Assembly (NCBI GenBank): GCA_025786725.1
Contig: JAHLTZ010000007.1
Coordinates: 682,001-746,000, forward strand
Direction of reading: 5' to 3'
DNA: 64,000 nt
Source: Syncephalis fuscata
Taxonomy: Eukaryota > Zoopagomycota > Zoopagomycetes > Zoopagales > Piptocephalidaceae
The position numbers and the translations under genes are program-made. The notes under the pieces are model-generated. The model made no database searches, was not told where the DNA came from, and worked only from the letters and a program-made list of their open reading frames with translations. This document shows positions 23,499-40,052 of this stretch, one piece after another (position 1 is the stretch's first letter; every line of letters starts with the position of its first letter).

Positions 23499-25539
23499 CT
23501 ACTGAGTTTGACGCCAACGACGATAAACATCATCCTCCACTAGTAATGGGCTATCAATAACAGCGTAGCCTGTGGCCACACCACCCTCTTGTGTGTCTTC
23601 TGACTTGGTACGGAGTAAATGGCCAGCCGGTTCATTGAGTACCAAATGGTCGTCATGCCTAATAAAAAAAGCCATGCTTTATTATAGCCGAGGCGTGCAC
23701 CACCATCATCATCCTCACTAGCCTTGCGGCAATATCACTTACCGCAACCAAATACCATAGATGCCCAGTTCACTAACCACGTTGGCAACCGTTGCTTTAC
23801 CATCTCGCACTAGCCAGTTGTGTAGTTGTGGTGGTCGGATTAAATCCATTAAAATGTAGGCCGATCTTTCATTAACCGATAATGTGTTAAGTAGCGGGGG
23901 AATATCTTGGCCGTAAATATTATTACCTACAATCAATCATTAATAAATGACGTAACTTGCTAATCAACTTACCGCCTCCTTCGCGCTGAGGCTTAAGCAC
24001 AAAGTCATCTGGTGTAGCCAAGGCCATCTCTAGCGTCTTCACTCCTTCCTCTGTATCGTCCAGCGAATACATGCCGGCAAAACTTGCCATCATACGTCGA
24101 CAGGCCTCAGGATCATTGGGGAAGAATCTATGCATAGTATACGGTAAGTAGGCTTACTAATCTGCACTATAGCCTACCGTTCTAACATGCCAGGTGCCGC
24201 CAAAACTTGCTGTACTTTCTTTGCACCTGCCAGCTGGTATGCAATTGATGGACATTTAACTGCTCTCGATTGCTCTAGCATCCATCTAGTGGCCCATGCC
24301 TACATTTTGTTATAATAAATATAATAAATTCTATATATGCACTAACCTCTTCATTCGTATAATCATCGGGTCCATAGCCGGATCTAAAGTATACAACTGA
24401 TATTTCCATGCCATCTCTAATTATCATAGTAATAATGGTGATAATGATCGTTAATAACACATGTCAGCAATAACGACGCAGGCTATAGACTTGCATATGA
24501 AGAGCCTTAGTGACTGGATCCAAGGTTGCTCGTGCTGTCAATTCATCGAGAGTGCGCCGTATCATAGGTGTTCTATGTCTAGTAGGCATTTAGTCGCTAT
24601 TACTTGACTGCATTGTATGCTCATACTTTTCCCACAAAGCGTATTCAATCCATCGCTGATCAAATCGATTACGTTCACCAGGCTGCACAACAATAAGCAC
24701 ATATGAACTATACATCATTAGTACTATTAAAACTATACTATTAACCACCGATCGTACTTTGGTATATTTAGAAGCGCATGGGCCAAGGCCAGCCCTTTAG
24801 CCAGTCCTTCGAACGCATGATTTTCTGGTATATGATGCTGCAATGAACTGCTCAGTTTTGTAGTATTAAATTGTGCATCTAGTCCTCGGTCTATGACAAA
24901 TCTATTGTAATTGCTTATTATCAGCTGTAATCCATTACAATAGCAATTACCGGTGCAGTTGACTTGTCCGAACAGCCAAGGCAGAAAAGGATGCAGCAAT
25001 TGTATTAATTTCCACCTGTCTAATAACCGGTTGTGCTGCATCCGTCGGCCAATGCAGTAAGTAATCGGAGCGGTGCATGCCCAACGTGATGTTCTATTGC
25101 CAGCTTAGCCATATGATCTGTGACGCTATTCTAGCTATTAAGTCTACCTGAGTAATACCTTGCTCTTTAGCTTTTTTATACATATCATACAAGCGACCTG
25201 TAAATGTATCAACCTTGGAAACACTATAATTGATTGTTTATAGCTAGCTGTAGAACAACATAATAAGCACCACTACCTTTCAAATATGCTGACTAGAAAA
25301 TCGTCATCGCGTGATACGCGGTCCATCAATTCATTGAACAGTGGCTGTAGCGACCGTGCTTCTTCAAAACAGCCACGAGGAAACGGCGACGGCAACAAGG
25401 CAAGCGGCGCATGCACCAGTCGTTGAGAAGGTTCATTTGGCGCGCCGACAATAAGGCCGTGAGCTGATCCCCAGTCCAAGGCTGTGTCCAGCAGCTCATT
25501 CAGCTGTTCTGGTGACAGTTTTGGTGGATAAGCGGTCAT
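23499..25539 (-). CDS. GSH2: glutathione synthetase (eukaryotic type), multi-exon
   Basis: ATP-dependent ligation of gamma-glutamylcysteine with glycine in the cytosol, the second step of glutathione synthesis. Family blocks appear in order: [165 protein letters not shown], [20 protein letters not shown] block, [14 protein letters not shown] (ATP/glycine-rich loop), [35 protein letters not shown] and [15 protein letters not shown]. Roughly 10 exons; examples are 25539-25275, 25223-25148, 25093-24951, and 24901 onward. I chose the Met at 25539 over an upstream in-frame Met (25653), because the extra residues are hydrophobic and unlike the family. The stop is TAG at 23499-23501. The frame is intact. 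Confidence 0.93.
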
Positions 25540-26739
25540 TTGAGCAATAATAGCCAAGTCGGAATTATTGTCAATGGTATAATAGACTATGAAGGCAGGC
25601 GCCCAGTGGAAAGACAATAGCCAACCTAGAACTGCAACAAGCGTGGCTAACACATAAGACGATCAGTCCTTTTAGAGACAATTGGCAATAAAGTGGTAGA
25701 AGTTGTTGTCGCGATTATGGTAGACATGGAAACAAGCACGCATCTCCACACTAATGTGATTCGGATGACAAATCACATTAAACCACTTAATTGTTTTGTA
25801 GTTTTTTGTAATTTTTGTCTTTTATTAGTATGTACCAGGCCTGCTCTTCTGCTAAAAACGTCTTTATTACTTGAATTATAATAACAAAACGCAGACAACA
25901 ATAATAGTGTTTTATCTTTAAATATATATACTAAATATCTGAATAAGAGATAAATAGCATGAGACAACAGCAGCAATCCATTAGTATTTATTAGTGCTAC
26001 TACCGAGTAACGAGCAATAGGAATACATATATATATATGCATACATAAATGTTGTCAAGTGTAAAGAATATAAAGGAAGGTGCAAGGACGTAGACTGTAG
26101 ACTGTAGACTGTACAGTTCGTATGAGTAAATTTATAATGATGCAAGGTAAAAAGGAATAGCACAGTAAATGAGTAAGTGTGAATAATAAAAGCCTATTGG
26201 CCCAGTAACTCGGTATAAATAGGCCAGATCAAGTTAAATAGCGAGTATGAAAAGATTAACAGAAATATAATAAAATTCGTTTACTATTAAAGATAAGTGT
26301 GATCACAGAACATGTCATTAGTAGAATAGTAAGTGGCATTAAAATACTTTAAAAGATAAACTATATCAACATACTTTACGCTGTACATTCAGATCAATGG
26401 AATGAACGTATATAAATAGATTTATCAACGACGCAACAGCTTTACCATACAGATCAAATGTACATATAAATTTACTAGGCAAGTGCTAACTTGTATATGA
26501 CTGTTCAAGCATGATGTAACACATCTTTTCTATTGACATTTTTCATATTTTTTTTCAAAACTGGCCCTATTTTATTTACTGACGTTTAATTCTTCTACCT
26601 TTACATGCAATATTATATATCGTAGTGGCTGTAATGTACAGAAGAGTGTGTTAAAAGCCATTCATTACAACCTTCAAGATGTTGAAACGATGGTTACAGT
26701 AACCTTTGGTTTAGAAAGACAATACACCCAAGCAATAAC
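25540..26739. promoter_or_regulatory. region between divergent GSH2 and PPR genes
   Basis: Both neighbouring genes are transcribed away from it, so it must hold both promoters. It has a heptamer repeat (three GTAGACT units, about 26096-26117) and is otherwise AT-rich with no coding signal. Confidence 0.45.
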
Positions 26740-28581
26740 ATGCAATGTTGTACCGAGATCTCACAAATAGCGTACAAACGCTGTCTAACACGCAGCTTTT
26801 CCGCCGGAACAAGACCAGTACGGCAAAACTTATCTTTTTTACTTGAATCTCAAACAGAAATGATTCAATCGTTAGCAAAGCTGCCTCGTACAAAAGATAA
26901 ATCGCCATCTGTTGCGCGTACTGGGCGAAGAAATCCCAAAATACGCCGACCAATCATTACAGATACTATAGATATACCTACATCGGACGAGTTAAACACT
27001 GAAACACTCATGCACATAGTTTGTCTCTTCGTCGCGTTCGCCACTTGGCAAGAATAACAAAAAAGCATGGCTTTTACGACTTGGACGCTATATGGACGGC
27101 CTACATGGCAGTTCATAATGATTCGAATGCATTGGCGCAAGTATCACCGGCTTTATTTGCTGCAATACGCGATCTTATGCATCAAACAGTTGATGTTCTG
27201 GGTCTGGCCGCTGCAGCGTCGCGTGTATGTTTAGTGAGTGCGGACCAGGCAGCAATGGGTGTATCAATGACCGAATTAGACCATATAACACACATGTGGG
27301 GTCTATATCAATTACGACGCTACAACGAGATTGAAGCAAAGTTCGATTGGCTTTATTGGCGAAATAAAAGGAAGGAGCACCGCCACTAAGTAACGATATT
27401 TGGCATTTTCGCTTAACTGCTTTACTAGGAGCTAACAGATTAGAGCAAGTGATTAACATTGCAAGAAAGCGCTACCTCGCCGAAAACCAACCACTGGATG
27501 CCTGTACGGCAGCAAGTCTACTAATCCACATGATACGTAAAAATCAAATTGAAAGGGCAATTATGATATTACATCAAATGCATCCATTACCCGAAAATAT
27601 GTTACCAAATAATTTAGAACCAAATGATAGTATTAAATTTAATCTAGGTGATTCGGTCTTTGCACATAATGTTTTATTAGCGGAATTTGCCAAGTATGAC
27701 CGTCTAAGCATAACACAATGGCTGTTAACACGTATGCGAGAACGTTGTATTACAGCGCTCCCATTTAGCATCACATCCATGCTAAACGCAGTAGCTCAAT
27801 CAAATAAGGTTACTAGCGCAATGTTGCGTATGATGTTTGCCGAAATTAGCACGTTATGTCCCAAGCTTGATGTTATTGGATACAATATGTTTACGTATCA
27901 TTTTATCCGCCGTGGAGATAAAGAAGAAGCGTACGAAGTGCTTGCTAAGATGCGTATGGCTAATGTCTATCCTGACGAACACACATTCTCGATACTGGTC
28001 CAGGCATGCGTTAGACAGAAGGATTGGGATGCGGCCAAGACACTACTGGGCCAAATGCGCTCTTTAAACATGACACCCTCAGCCGATCTTTACGGTATTC
28101 TACTTGGAGGCTATGCACGGGCCCGCGATATTGCCGGTATGAAAGATATCTACATGAAATGCACGAGAAAGGTGTTGAACAATCACTGGTTGTATGGAAT
28201 TGTGCTATGTCATTAGTAGCACGTTCCAATAATCTAGCTGGCACTATACACGTACTCAACTGTATACGTAAGCTAGAATTATCTCCCGATAAATACACCT
28301 TTTGGTGGATATTCTACGCTTATCGCTGGACTATATGTCGCGTTCAGCGTGACTTTAATCGGTCCAATTCTGTACCCATACCACTAGAAGCCTACAACGT
28401 AAGCGATAGTGACTTGCAACTACCATTTATTCTGTTGGCCGAATTGAAAAAACAGCAGATTCCAGTTGACACAAAACTTGCTTATTTAATCAACTTTGTA
28501 TTGTATCGTATTAGCCAATTAGCTGGATTGAAATCAAAATCATTGAATCAAAACAACACTGACTGCTTAAAAATAGAATAA
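26740..28581 (+). CDS. pentatricopeptide repeat (PPR) protein, probably mitochondrial; apparent frameshifts
   Basis: The best part is a run of PPR motifs: YNMFTYHFIRRGDKEEAYEV then LAKMRMANVYPDEHTFSIL, VQACVRQKDWDAAKTLLGQM then RSLNMTPSADLYGILLGGYA, and IYHEMHEKGVEQSLVVWNCA. These are 35-residue helical pairs that bind RNA, typically in mitochondria. The N-terminus (AYKRCLTRSFSAGTRP) is basic and Ser/Arg-rich, like a mitochondrial presequence. The full protein needs three one-base slips, all in the same direction: between about 26990 and 27020, near 27375 (to enter EGAPPLSNDIWHF) and near 28150 (to enter HEMHEKGV). Each looks like a missing base. Length is about 610 residues. The RNA target is unknown. 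Confidence 0.8.
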
Positions 28582-29718
28582 GTAAATAAATAAACAAATT
28601 GGTTTTATTTTATTACATATTAATAATATAATTAAGATATAAGTATTCTACAGTCCATTTAATTTATTGTCTATATTCATGCCACTATACTTTAATTCAA
28701 ATAATAAAAACTTTTAAATAAAGCAAGTTTATACAATTACTAATATTCTAATCAACTATATTATATAATTACTATATTCATGCCGTTTATTCTATCTACT
28801 GTAACAATGCTATCCTATTTTGATTTATATCATCATCACATAGTGACAGTACCGTGTTGCTCTCCAAATAATCATTACCATAAAAGTACTGATATTATAT
28901 AGTAGTTTAAGAATCTTTTACTTGGTAATAGCTAATTTATTTATAATCTTTCTATGAATAGTGTCATTTTTTCATCTCTTTTCCATTGTATATCCATTCT
29001 ACAGACCACATTTATTTAAACTTTTGTTTATTTGGCATTAGCTGGTTTATTGTAAATTTTGACACTTTGCTTCTTTTACTTATTACACATATACACATTC
29101 ATGGCAACTCGCTGCTATTCATGTTCTTTTCATTGTTTACTACCACTAACATATCTTAATAGTACATTTTGAGTCACTGTTATTGGCAAATCATAAACAT
29201 AGTATCAATAAATCACCAACAATCCCGGCCATGGTGTGGTATAGTCATCGATGCCATGCAACACAGTTATGACTAACTAGCTGTCATGTTTACAGTCTAT
29301 TTTAAACAACAAACACATCAATTTTATTATACCCACTGAATACTCACTCAATAAGTGTAAATACAACACATTTCAATAAATAGATTAAAATTATGATAAA
29401 ATGGCTCTATTTGATTACACATTTATGGTTCGGCTATCAAAGACAACAAAAAACTTCTTGTTTTTCTTTATTTACTTACTTTGTTAAGAATCTTGACTAC
29501 CGCCACTATTCGTGTTCTTAGTCCATCTTATTACTTTATTTTTATTAAACAAGGTAACAGGTAGGATTGGTGGGAATCTTTAGATTATAACAACGTTACA
29601 TAATTGACAATACTTACTTTAATACTCATTCATCTATATATATATATATATATATTATCTAAAAGGCTGTGTATGGTTTAGGATATTAGCGGCAGCTAGT
29701 CCTGGAGAATCACCTACA
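28582..29718. other. intergenic, AT-rich; (AT)n tract near its end
   Basis: Lies between the PPR stop and the deubiquitinase start on the same strand. No gene was recognised. An (AT)n microsatellite sits at about 29634-29655, within 90 bases of the start codon, in the expected promoter/5' UTR. Confidence 0.55.
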
Positions 29719-34536
<4,818 letters not shown>

Positions 34537-35423
34537 CCTAGTGTTTAACAATGACTGTGTGTGTGTATGTTTCTACGCCTACTATCTTAATTATTCTAAC
34601 TAAATTGGCGGTTGAGCTGCTAAGAATAATAACTTGTCGTCATTATAATACCGTCCTATAGTGTTACAACCTTGTTATAGACTGTTCTGTTTAGCGTGTC
34701 ACAGCCTTGACTACTCCACAACTAATACGTATATTATATATAAAAGAAACTTAAAGATATATTGACAACAGTGTAAAATAAACAAAGCTAACCAATATAC
34801 AAATCATTTATTATATTCGAATCATTAACACATCTATTTAATAATACTATTATCATTTGATTTACCAATCAGTACTTTTTACAAGGTATATACACGTATA
34901 CAAATTGTGGTCTAAATGCATTTAATAAACAATATTATTAATCATAGTATATCATTAAGGCAGAGTAGAAATACATTAGTATTGTATCGACACTCCTTTG
35001 GCTACTTTGCTTATTTGTTAGCAATACCTGTTACAATATGATAGTACCAATAGTTATATTAGGTGATTAGTAAAAGTAATATTTATTATTATGTTACTGA
35101 TATTTAGCATAAGTATAGCTATATCCCAGAAATAAACAATTAACGTATTACTTATTCTAGATGAATAATAAGCTATTAGTAAGTCATTAAAAGGTGTAGC
35201 AGTGTGCTAAAGGAATACTGGATATGCAATGATACATGTAGTATTAATTAAGTTAAATTTACACTATATAGCTTAAATTTATTATTCAATCATGCATAAA
35301 ATATTATTATATGGTTCCAAATGCCGTATATTATCTATATTCAATTACTAAACTGCTCAATTGTAATATTTTGTCAATTTTAGTTTTGGAATGAATAGTA
35401 AATATTGGCTTAAAATTTGTGGT
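34537..35423. other. intergenic, nothing recognised
   Basis: Downstream region of the deubiquitinase gene, AT-rich, up to the tRNA gene. No open frame with a family signature. Confidence 0.55.
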
Positions 35424-35497
35424 GTTTTCGTGGTGTAGTCGGTTATCACGTCTGTCTAACACACAGACGGTCCCCGGTTCGAATCCGGGCGAAAACA
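35424..35497 (+). tRNA. tRNA-Val (anticodon AAC)
   Basis: A 74-base cloverleaf without intron. The acceptor stem GTTTTCG pairs with CGAAAAC (7 bp) and the discriminator base is A at 35497. A D-arm with GTAGTCGGTTATCAC, the anticodon loop CTAACAC with anticodon AAC, and a T-arm with GGTTCGAATCC (box B) are all present. CCA is not encoded, as expected for a nuclear gene. The downstream ATTTT may serve in Pol III termination. Confidence 0.97.
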
Positions 35498-35838
35498 TTT
35501 TGGCTTGAATCACTTTGAAAGTCACGTGATTTAGTGTGGATTGGTACAATATAGATTCACTTTACTATTCATTTTTAGTGTGTAGGTACTAATAAAATTT
35601 ACTAGTGGTTATTTTTGCAAGTTATCTATTTAAATTGGCATATTATCTAGCCATCTATTTATATACTCATACATGTATATATACATATTAACAATGTGTG
35701 GTATACACTTATGCTTTAAATGTCTTAGTTATTGCACCAATCGATCTTTTAATTGGTGTTCAGATTCGCTTTGCTACCATTTCAGTAATTTATTGCCGCT
35801 CCAACTGTGTACCTACACGACCTCTTTTCTCTATCGCC

Positions 35839-36746
35839 ATGCTTGTACTTGGAGTTATTATTATCTGCGCTGTTGCGCTTTATTTGCGCATCTCTTACAA
35901 ACATCCCAAGTTGCCAATAACCTTTCTGCGCAACGATCGTGGTGCAGAAGAAAAAACACGCGTACTATTTGTTACCGCTCATCCCGATGACGAATGCATG
36001 TTCTTTTCGCCTACTATCCTTGCTCTTAATCGCCAGCCTGATGTAGAGATTCATTTGCTGTGTGTAACTAAAGGTGGGTCCTGCGTCTATTGCCCTTGCA
36101 ATGCACCATCTAATCGTGTACTGGTGTAGGTGACCATGAAGGACTGGGCGATCAGCGTATGCGCGAATTGGAAAAGAGCTGTGCTGTTCTAGGCATTGAT
36201 ATTGCCCATGTTGTTGTTCTTGACCATCCCGACTTTCAAGACAGCCCAAATGCACGCTGGAACACTGCGTTGTTAGGCCGTATAATAGAAGAACACATTA
36301 CACGCCATCAGATCTCTCGTTTAATTACATTTGACTGGCGTGGTATTTCTGGCCATTTAAATCATGTTGCACTTGAGCGCAGTGTTCGGTAAGTAATGCT
36401 TACGGAGTATCGATTAAATGTAACGTATGGCAATATTAGACACATGCTAGTAACATCGCATCGACTAAGCTCGGTTAACATGCCAACTTACACGCTTGTT
36501 ACCATTCCGCTACTACGCAAGTACGCTGCAATGCTTGATATTATGTTTTCTGTTCCGATTCGCTATGTAATCGGAGCATCACTGGAACGAGAAGACGACA
36601 AACTGCTGTTTGTAGCATCCATCGACGACTATCGACGTGGTGTCCAAGCAATGCGGGAACATTCCAGTCAGTTTGTATGGTTCCGCCAATTATACGTTAT
36701 ATTTTCGCGCTACATGTACATCAATGTGCTGCATCGCGTTGACTAG
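35839..36746 (+). CDS. GPI12: GPI12/PIG-L-like N-acetylglucosaminyl-phosphatidylinositol deacetylase, 3 exons
   Basis: Exons 35839-36073, 36130-36388, 36440-36746, in phase, about 266 residues. The protein begins with a membrane anchor (MLVLGVIIICAVALYLRI), followed by the family signature VLFVTAHPDDECMFFSP (metal-binding HPDDE). Further motifs are LCVTKGDHEGLGDQRMREL, HVVVLDHPDFQDSPNARW and DWRGISGHLNHVALE (the conserved GxSGHxNH). PIG-L removes the acetyl group from GlcNAc-PI at the ER, the second step of GPI anchor synthesis. A longer in-frame start at 35698 is possible, but the Met at 35839 places the TM segment at the N-terminus as in the family. The stop lies only 30 bases from the stop of the convergent cyclophilin gene, so transcript ends must overlap. 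Confidence 0.93.
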
Positions 36747-36776
36747 AAACAATGAGCATTTTATTTCAGTTTTTGT

Positions 36777-37714
36777 TTAGATGGCTTCTGCGCGAATAAT
36801 CTTGACCTCTTCAAGAGGACTAGTAATAATAAAGCGTTATTTTTCTATAATATTCTAGTGACAAGCTGTATACATACCGACTTTTACTGTCAGTGGCCAC
36901 CACACCTAATCGGTGCACCACCTTCATACCAGTTTCTACACGACCAAATATTGTATGTTTTCCTATAATATGATGGGATCAACTGCATTAATACATTTGT
37001 ATGGTGCACTCAATGATGTGCTTACCGTCTAACCAGTCCGTTGGTGCTAATGTAATAAAAAACTACAAACTACTTATTAGTATATAGACGACATCTATCA
37101 TGTATTTCTAATTCACCTGGCTGCCGTTTGTATTCGGGCCTGCATTAGCCATACTAAGAATACCAGCACCGGTGTGCTTTAATTCTGGTGTAATCTCATC
37201 TTTGAACTTTCCTCTAAACTCGGTGTTTGTAAGCAGTTTGGCAATATATAGATATTTGCTGTACTCTACCCGTAGATGGAGGAGCCACCACGCCCGGTGC
37301 CTGTAGGATCACCGCCTTGAACCATAAAGTTCTATTATTATTGTGGTTGCTATTTGTTGGCATTGCTAGATAGTAGATTCACTAATAGTTACCTCTATAA
37401 TACGATGAAACTAAACATTTTGTATTAGACCTGCTTAATAACCAAATGAGCCATTTAACACTTACAATAACATCGTTGTAGTAACCGCGTTTTGCCTTAA
37501 AGTAAATGTAAGCGTGGCTAGCAAAGAATGCCAGCGTCTAGCTTACCAATTCATAAAAGTTTTCGCAAGTACGTGGTGCATGATCCCAGTACAGCTCAAA
37601 CGTAATGTCGCCCTACACCGAATAAGCACAGACTATCAGCACCGCAGCAGTAGATAGTAGTATTTATCTTACCAATGAGGTGTGAAGCAAAACTTGCTTA
37701 CCAGTGTCACTCAT
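36777..37714 (-). CDS. cyclophilin-type peptidyl-prolyl isomerase, PPIL1-like, about 8 short exons
   Basis: Starts [20 protein letters not shown] (37714-37673, then 37612). Further exons read [112 protein letters not shown] and the last exon [13 protein letters not shown] with TAA at 36777-36779. Catalytic and cyclosporin-binding residues ([33 protein letters not shown]) are conserved. The GKHTIFGRV and EEVKIIRA endings fit the PPIL1 spliceosomal cyclophilin group. About 165 residues. Exon boundaries around YG-KF (about 37250) are approximate. Convergent with GPI12. Confidence 0.9.
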
Positions 37715-39392
37715 GATGGTAGTAAAAATCAAAAGAGTAGAAAGATCTAGTTTATAAGATAATTGTATTATTATTATTATTTTGTTGGTGTATATGTATT
37801 TGTAACAACGATGACTTTTCTAACAGAATTAGCTATTAAATAAGTAATACATGATTATTTTATCAATAATATTGCAGTCTACTGATTAGAAATGAATTTA
37901 TAACACCTAAATGTAATAATAAATATTAATTTAAACGCCATATATTGTAAATATTTAAATTACAAGGAATCTGTATTCTTAGCAATAATTATACTAATCT
38001 GCCTTTTCAAAACCATATTAGTGTCACTGCTATAAAAGCAAATTTATGATTATTTAAATATTCAAAGCATTCACTATTCAAATAGATGTTTATTATTATT
38101 CTCAAAGTAACTTGTATTTAGTATAGATTCTTTTAAGATGTTTCTCTAAAATACTCGCCAAGTTGTTAAATAACAAGTAAATTGCAAATAAATGTTTTCT
38201 ATTCTATATACGCAGGTGAATTAAAGATGTGCTTACTAACGGCAATCTAGGTAACGACTAAATTAGTAGCTATGAAATAGTTTGTAGACAATTGTTTAAA
38301 ATTTGCTTTTCTGCATGCAGCTGTCTAGTACAAGTACCATGGCTTGCTTAATGAAACAAAGTTTTCTTTTTATTTCATGTATTTAATAAATTAAAAACAG
38401 CATTGCATTGGAGAGTATCAGTTAAATAGTCTAGTGTATAAATGGCTTTTGCTGGTGCGTATAATAGATAGAATGTGTCTACTATATCATAAGATGGCAA
38501 TGATATGGATGTGTACTGGATATATGCATATTGAACAATAAATCTGTAATAATGAGTATTTTGCTGATTGATATCATTCACCACTCATCATCATGTTCAA
38601 TAGAAAGAATGCTATCAAATATAGTCATTTGACCATTAATCGCACCGAACTATTAATATAGATAAATACTAAACGGCATTATAATGGCTCTATTAGATTT
38701 ATGTCAGTTAATTGTGAATATGTCGTATTTTCAACAATTTTAGAATTAAATGACTGGCCAGCATAACGTCTATCAAATCAAAACGTAAAGTACATGCTGC
38801 ACTCGGTGTAGGACCTGCAATACGGTATGAAAGTGCAACGTGATGATTGTTAAAAAATAACGCATGTAATATGGCGAAAAGCACAATTTGAAATGTTTGG
38901 TGCGGAGAGAACCGGGTAATTACAGTTACCAAATATGGCAATAGTACATCGCTTATCCTTTCGGTCGGGACTTGGCCAAGACTTTCGTACTCTTGTAAAT
39001 TACAATTAACCGTGAGTTTGCCAAGGACTAGATGTTATGTAGTCGTATTTATGATGTCATTGATCTGATGACACACCATTTGGCATTGGCACTTTACTAG
39101 ATTGGGAATTAACGTTTTGGAATGAATTATTACTGACCTTTATTGCAAATCCACATTTATCAATAGCTTTAAAGAAATTGAGTGCATTTGTTTTAAAAAC
39201 GAATATCAATTAGTTTTATGTAAATATAATTGCTTAGTGGTATTTTAATTAAATAATACTATCTTAGCAATGCTAGTTTGGATGCGTGAAAAGATGTCAG
39301 CGTGAAAGTCTTAATAAAGAATTATTAGCCTGTTTCCGAAATAGTAGACTAGTTTTATAAATTACTCATCTTTCGTGCTGTTTTCAGTGATC
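37715..39392. other. intergenic, AT-rich; holds repeat copy B
   Basis: Between the divergent cyclophilin and presequence-bearing genes, so it must hold both promoters. No coding region was recognised. Confidence 0.5.
38485..38640 (+). repeat. dispersed repeat, copy B
   Basis: The core at 38517-38611 aligns with copy A (627-719) with few gaps: TGGATATAT-CATATTG, AAT-AATCTGTAATAATGAGTATT, TCATTCACCACTCATCATC and ATGTTCAATAGAAAGAATG are shared blocks. It is in the same orientation as copy A and about 80% identical by eye. The extent on either side is uncertain. Confidence 0.55.
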
Positions 39393-40052
39393 ATGGCATC
39401 ATTACGGCAAAGGCCAATTTGGTTACGCAGTGCTGCATGTTTTTCCTCCCATTCAAATCGTCATTCTATTTACTTTTAAATCCGCTTCTTGTTCACTTTT
39501 CTTGCAGGTCGTTATTTTTCACAGCAATATCTATTCACCATGGCCCGTTTCAGCATCAAAGGAAAAAGCAACTCTTATACTGATGACAGTAGCCGCAACA
39601 ATATGGGAGTACATGCTAGCGAAGCTGGCGCCTATGTTAACCGTAAAGGTGAATTGGTGCTTTACAAGGACCGCTTTGCCTGTTTAACAAGTAGAAGACT
39701 TAAACTATATGACTACTATATGACTGGTCTATCGCGCTCATTTCCCGTTGAAAAAATTATGGCCGTTGTGCCAACCGACGACTTGGGACTTAGCTGGGAG
39801 GATCGCAGTTCTAGTGGCCCGGCCCTCCGTAGTTTTATCTTTTGGTCCAGTGACTGGCGCCGTGGCATGTGGGGCGTGCGTCAGAATGAAGATGTTGTTA
39901 TCGTAGTTCAAGATGAAAAGTGGCGAAAGGGGTTTTCGTTGAACAACCGTGCTAAATTCATTTCACTACTTCAATCGCTTATTGACAAAACACAGTCCAA
40001 TAAGCCAAACAGTGATCTTGAAATTGTACAAGAGCGAAAGTATCTGCAATAA
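39393..40052 (+). CDS. conserved fungal-type protein of unknown function, possible mitochondrial presequence, 2 exons
   Basis: Two models exist. With exons 39393-39459 and 39508-40052 (donor GTCATT, acceptor TTGCAG) the protein starts MASLRQRPIWLRSAACFSSH, basic, Ser-rich and without acids, as in a mitochondrial presequence. Using only the Met at 39540, in a strong CACCATGGC context, it is a shorter soluble protein. The body has the blocks GAYVNRKGELVLYKDRFACL, LTSRRLKLYDYYMTGLSRSF, DDLGLSWEDRSSSGPALRSF and WRRGMWGVRQNEDVVIVVQD, then KWRKGFSLNN, a pattern of beta strands ending in a helix that I associate with PH-like folds. I do not know a defined function. Length is 203 or 170 residues. Confidence 0.75.

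Noticed and set aside
24960-25050. Frameshift in glutathione synthetase
   Set aside because: A first reading suggested a missing T, but the run at 24985-24988 is already four bases and the frame [15 protein letters not shown] continues without a break.
35331-35549. Minus-strand open frame across the tRNA gene
   Set aside because: It overlaps the complete tRNA-Val; the translated peptide (containing FEPGT) is simply the antisense of the T-arm.
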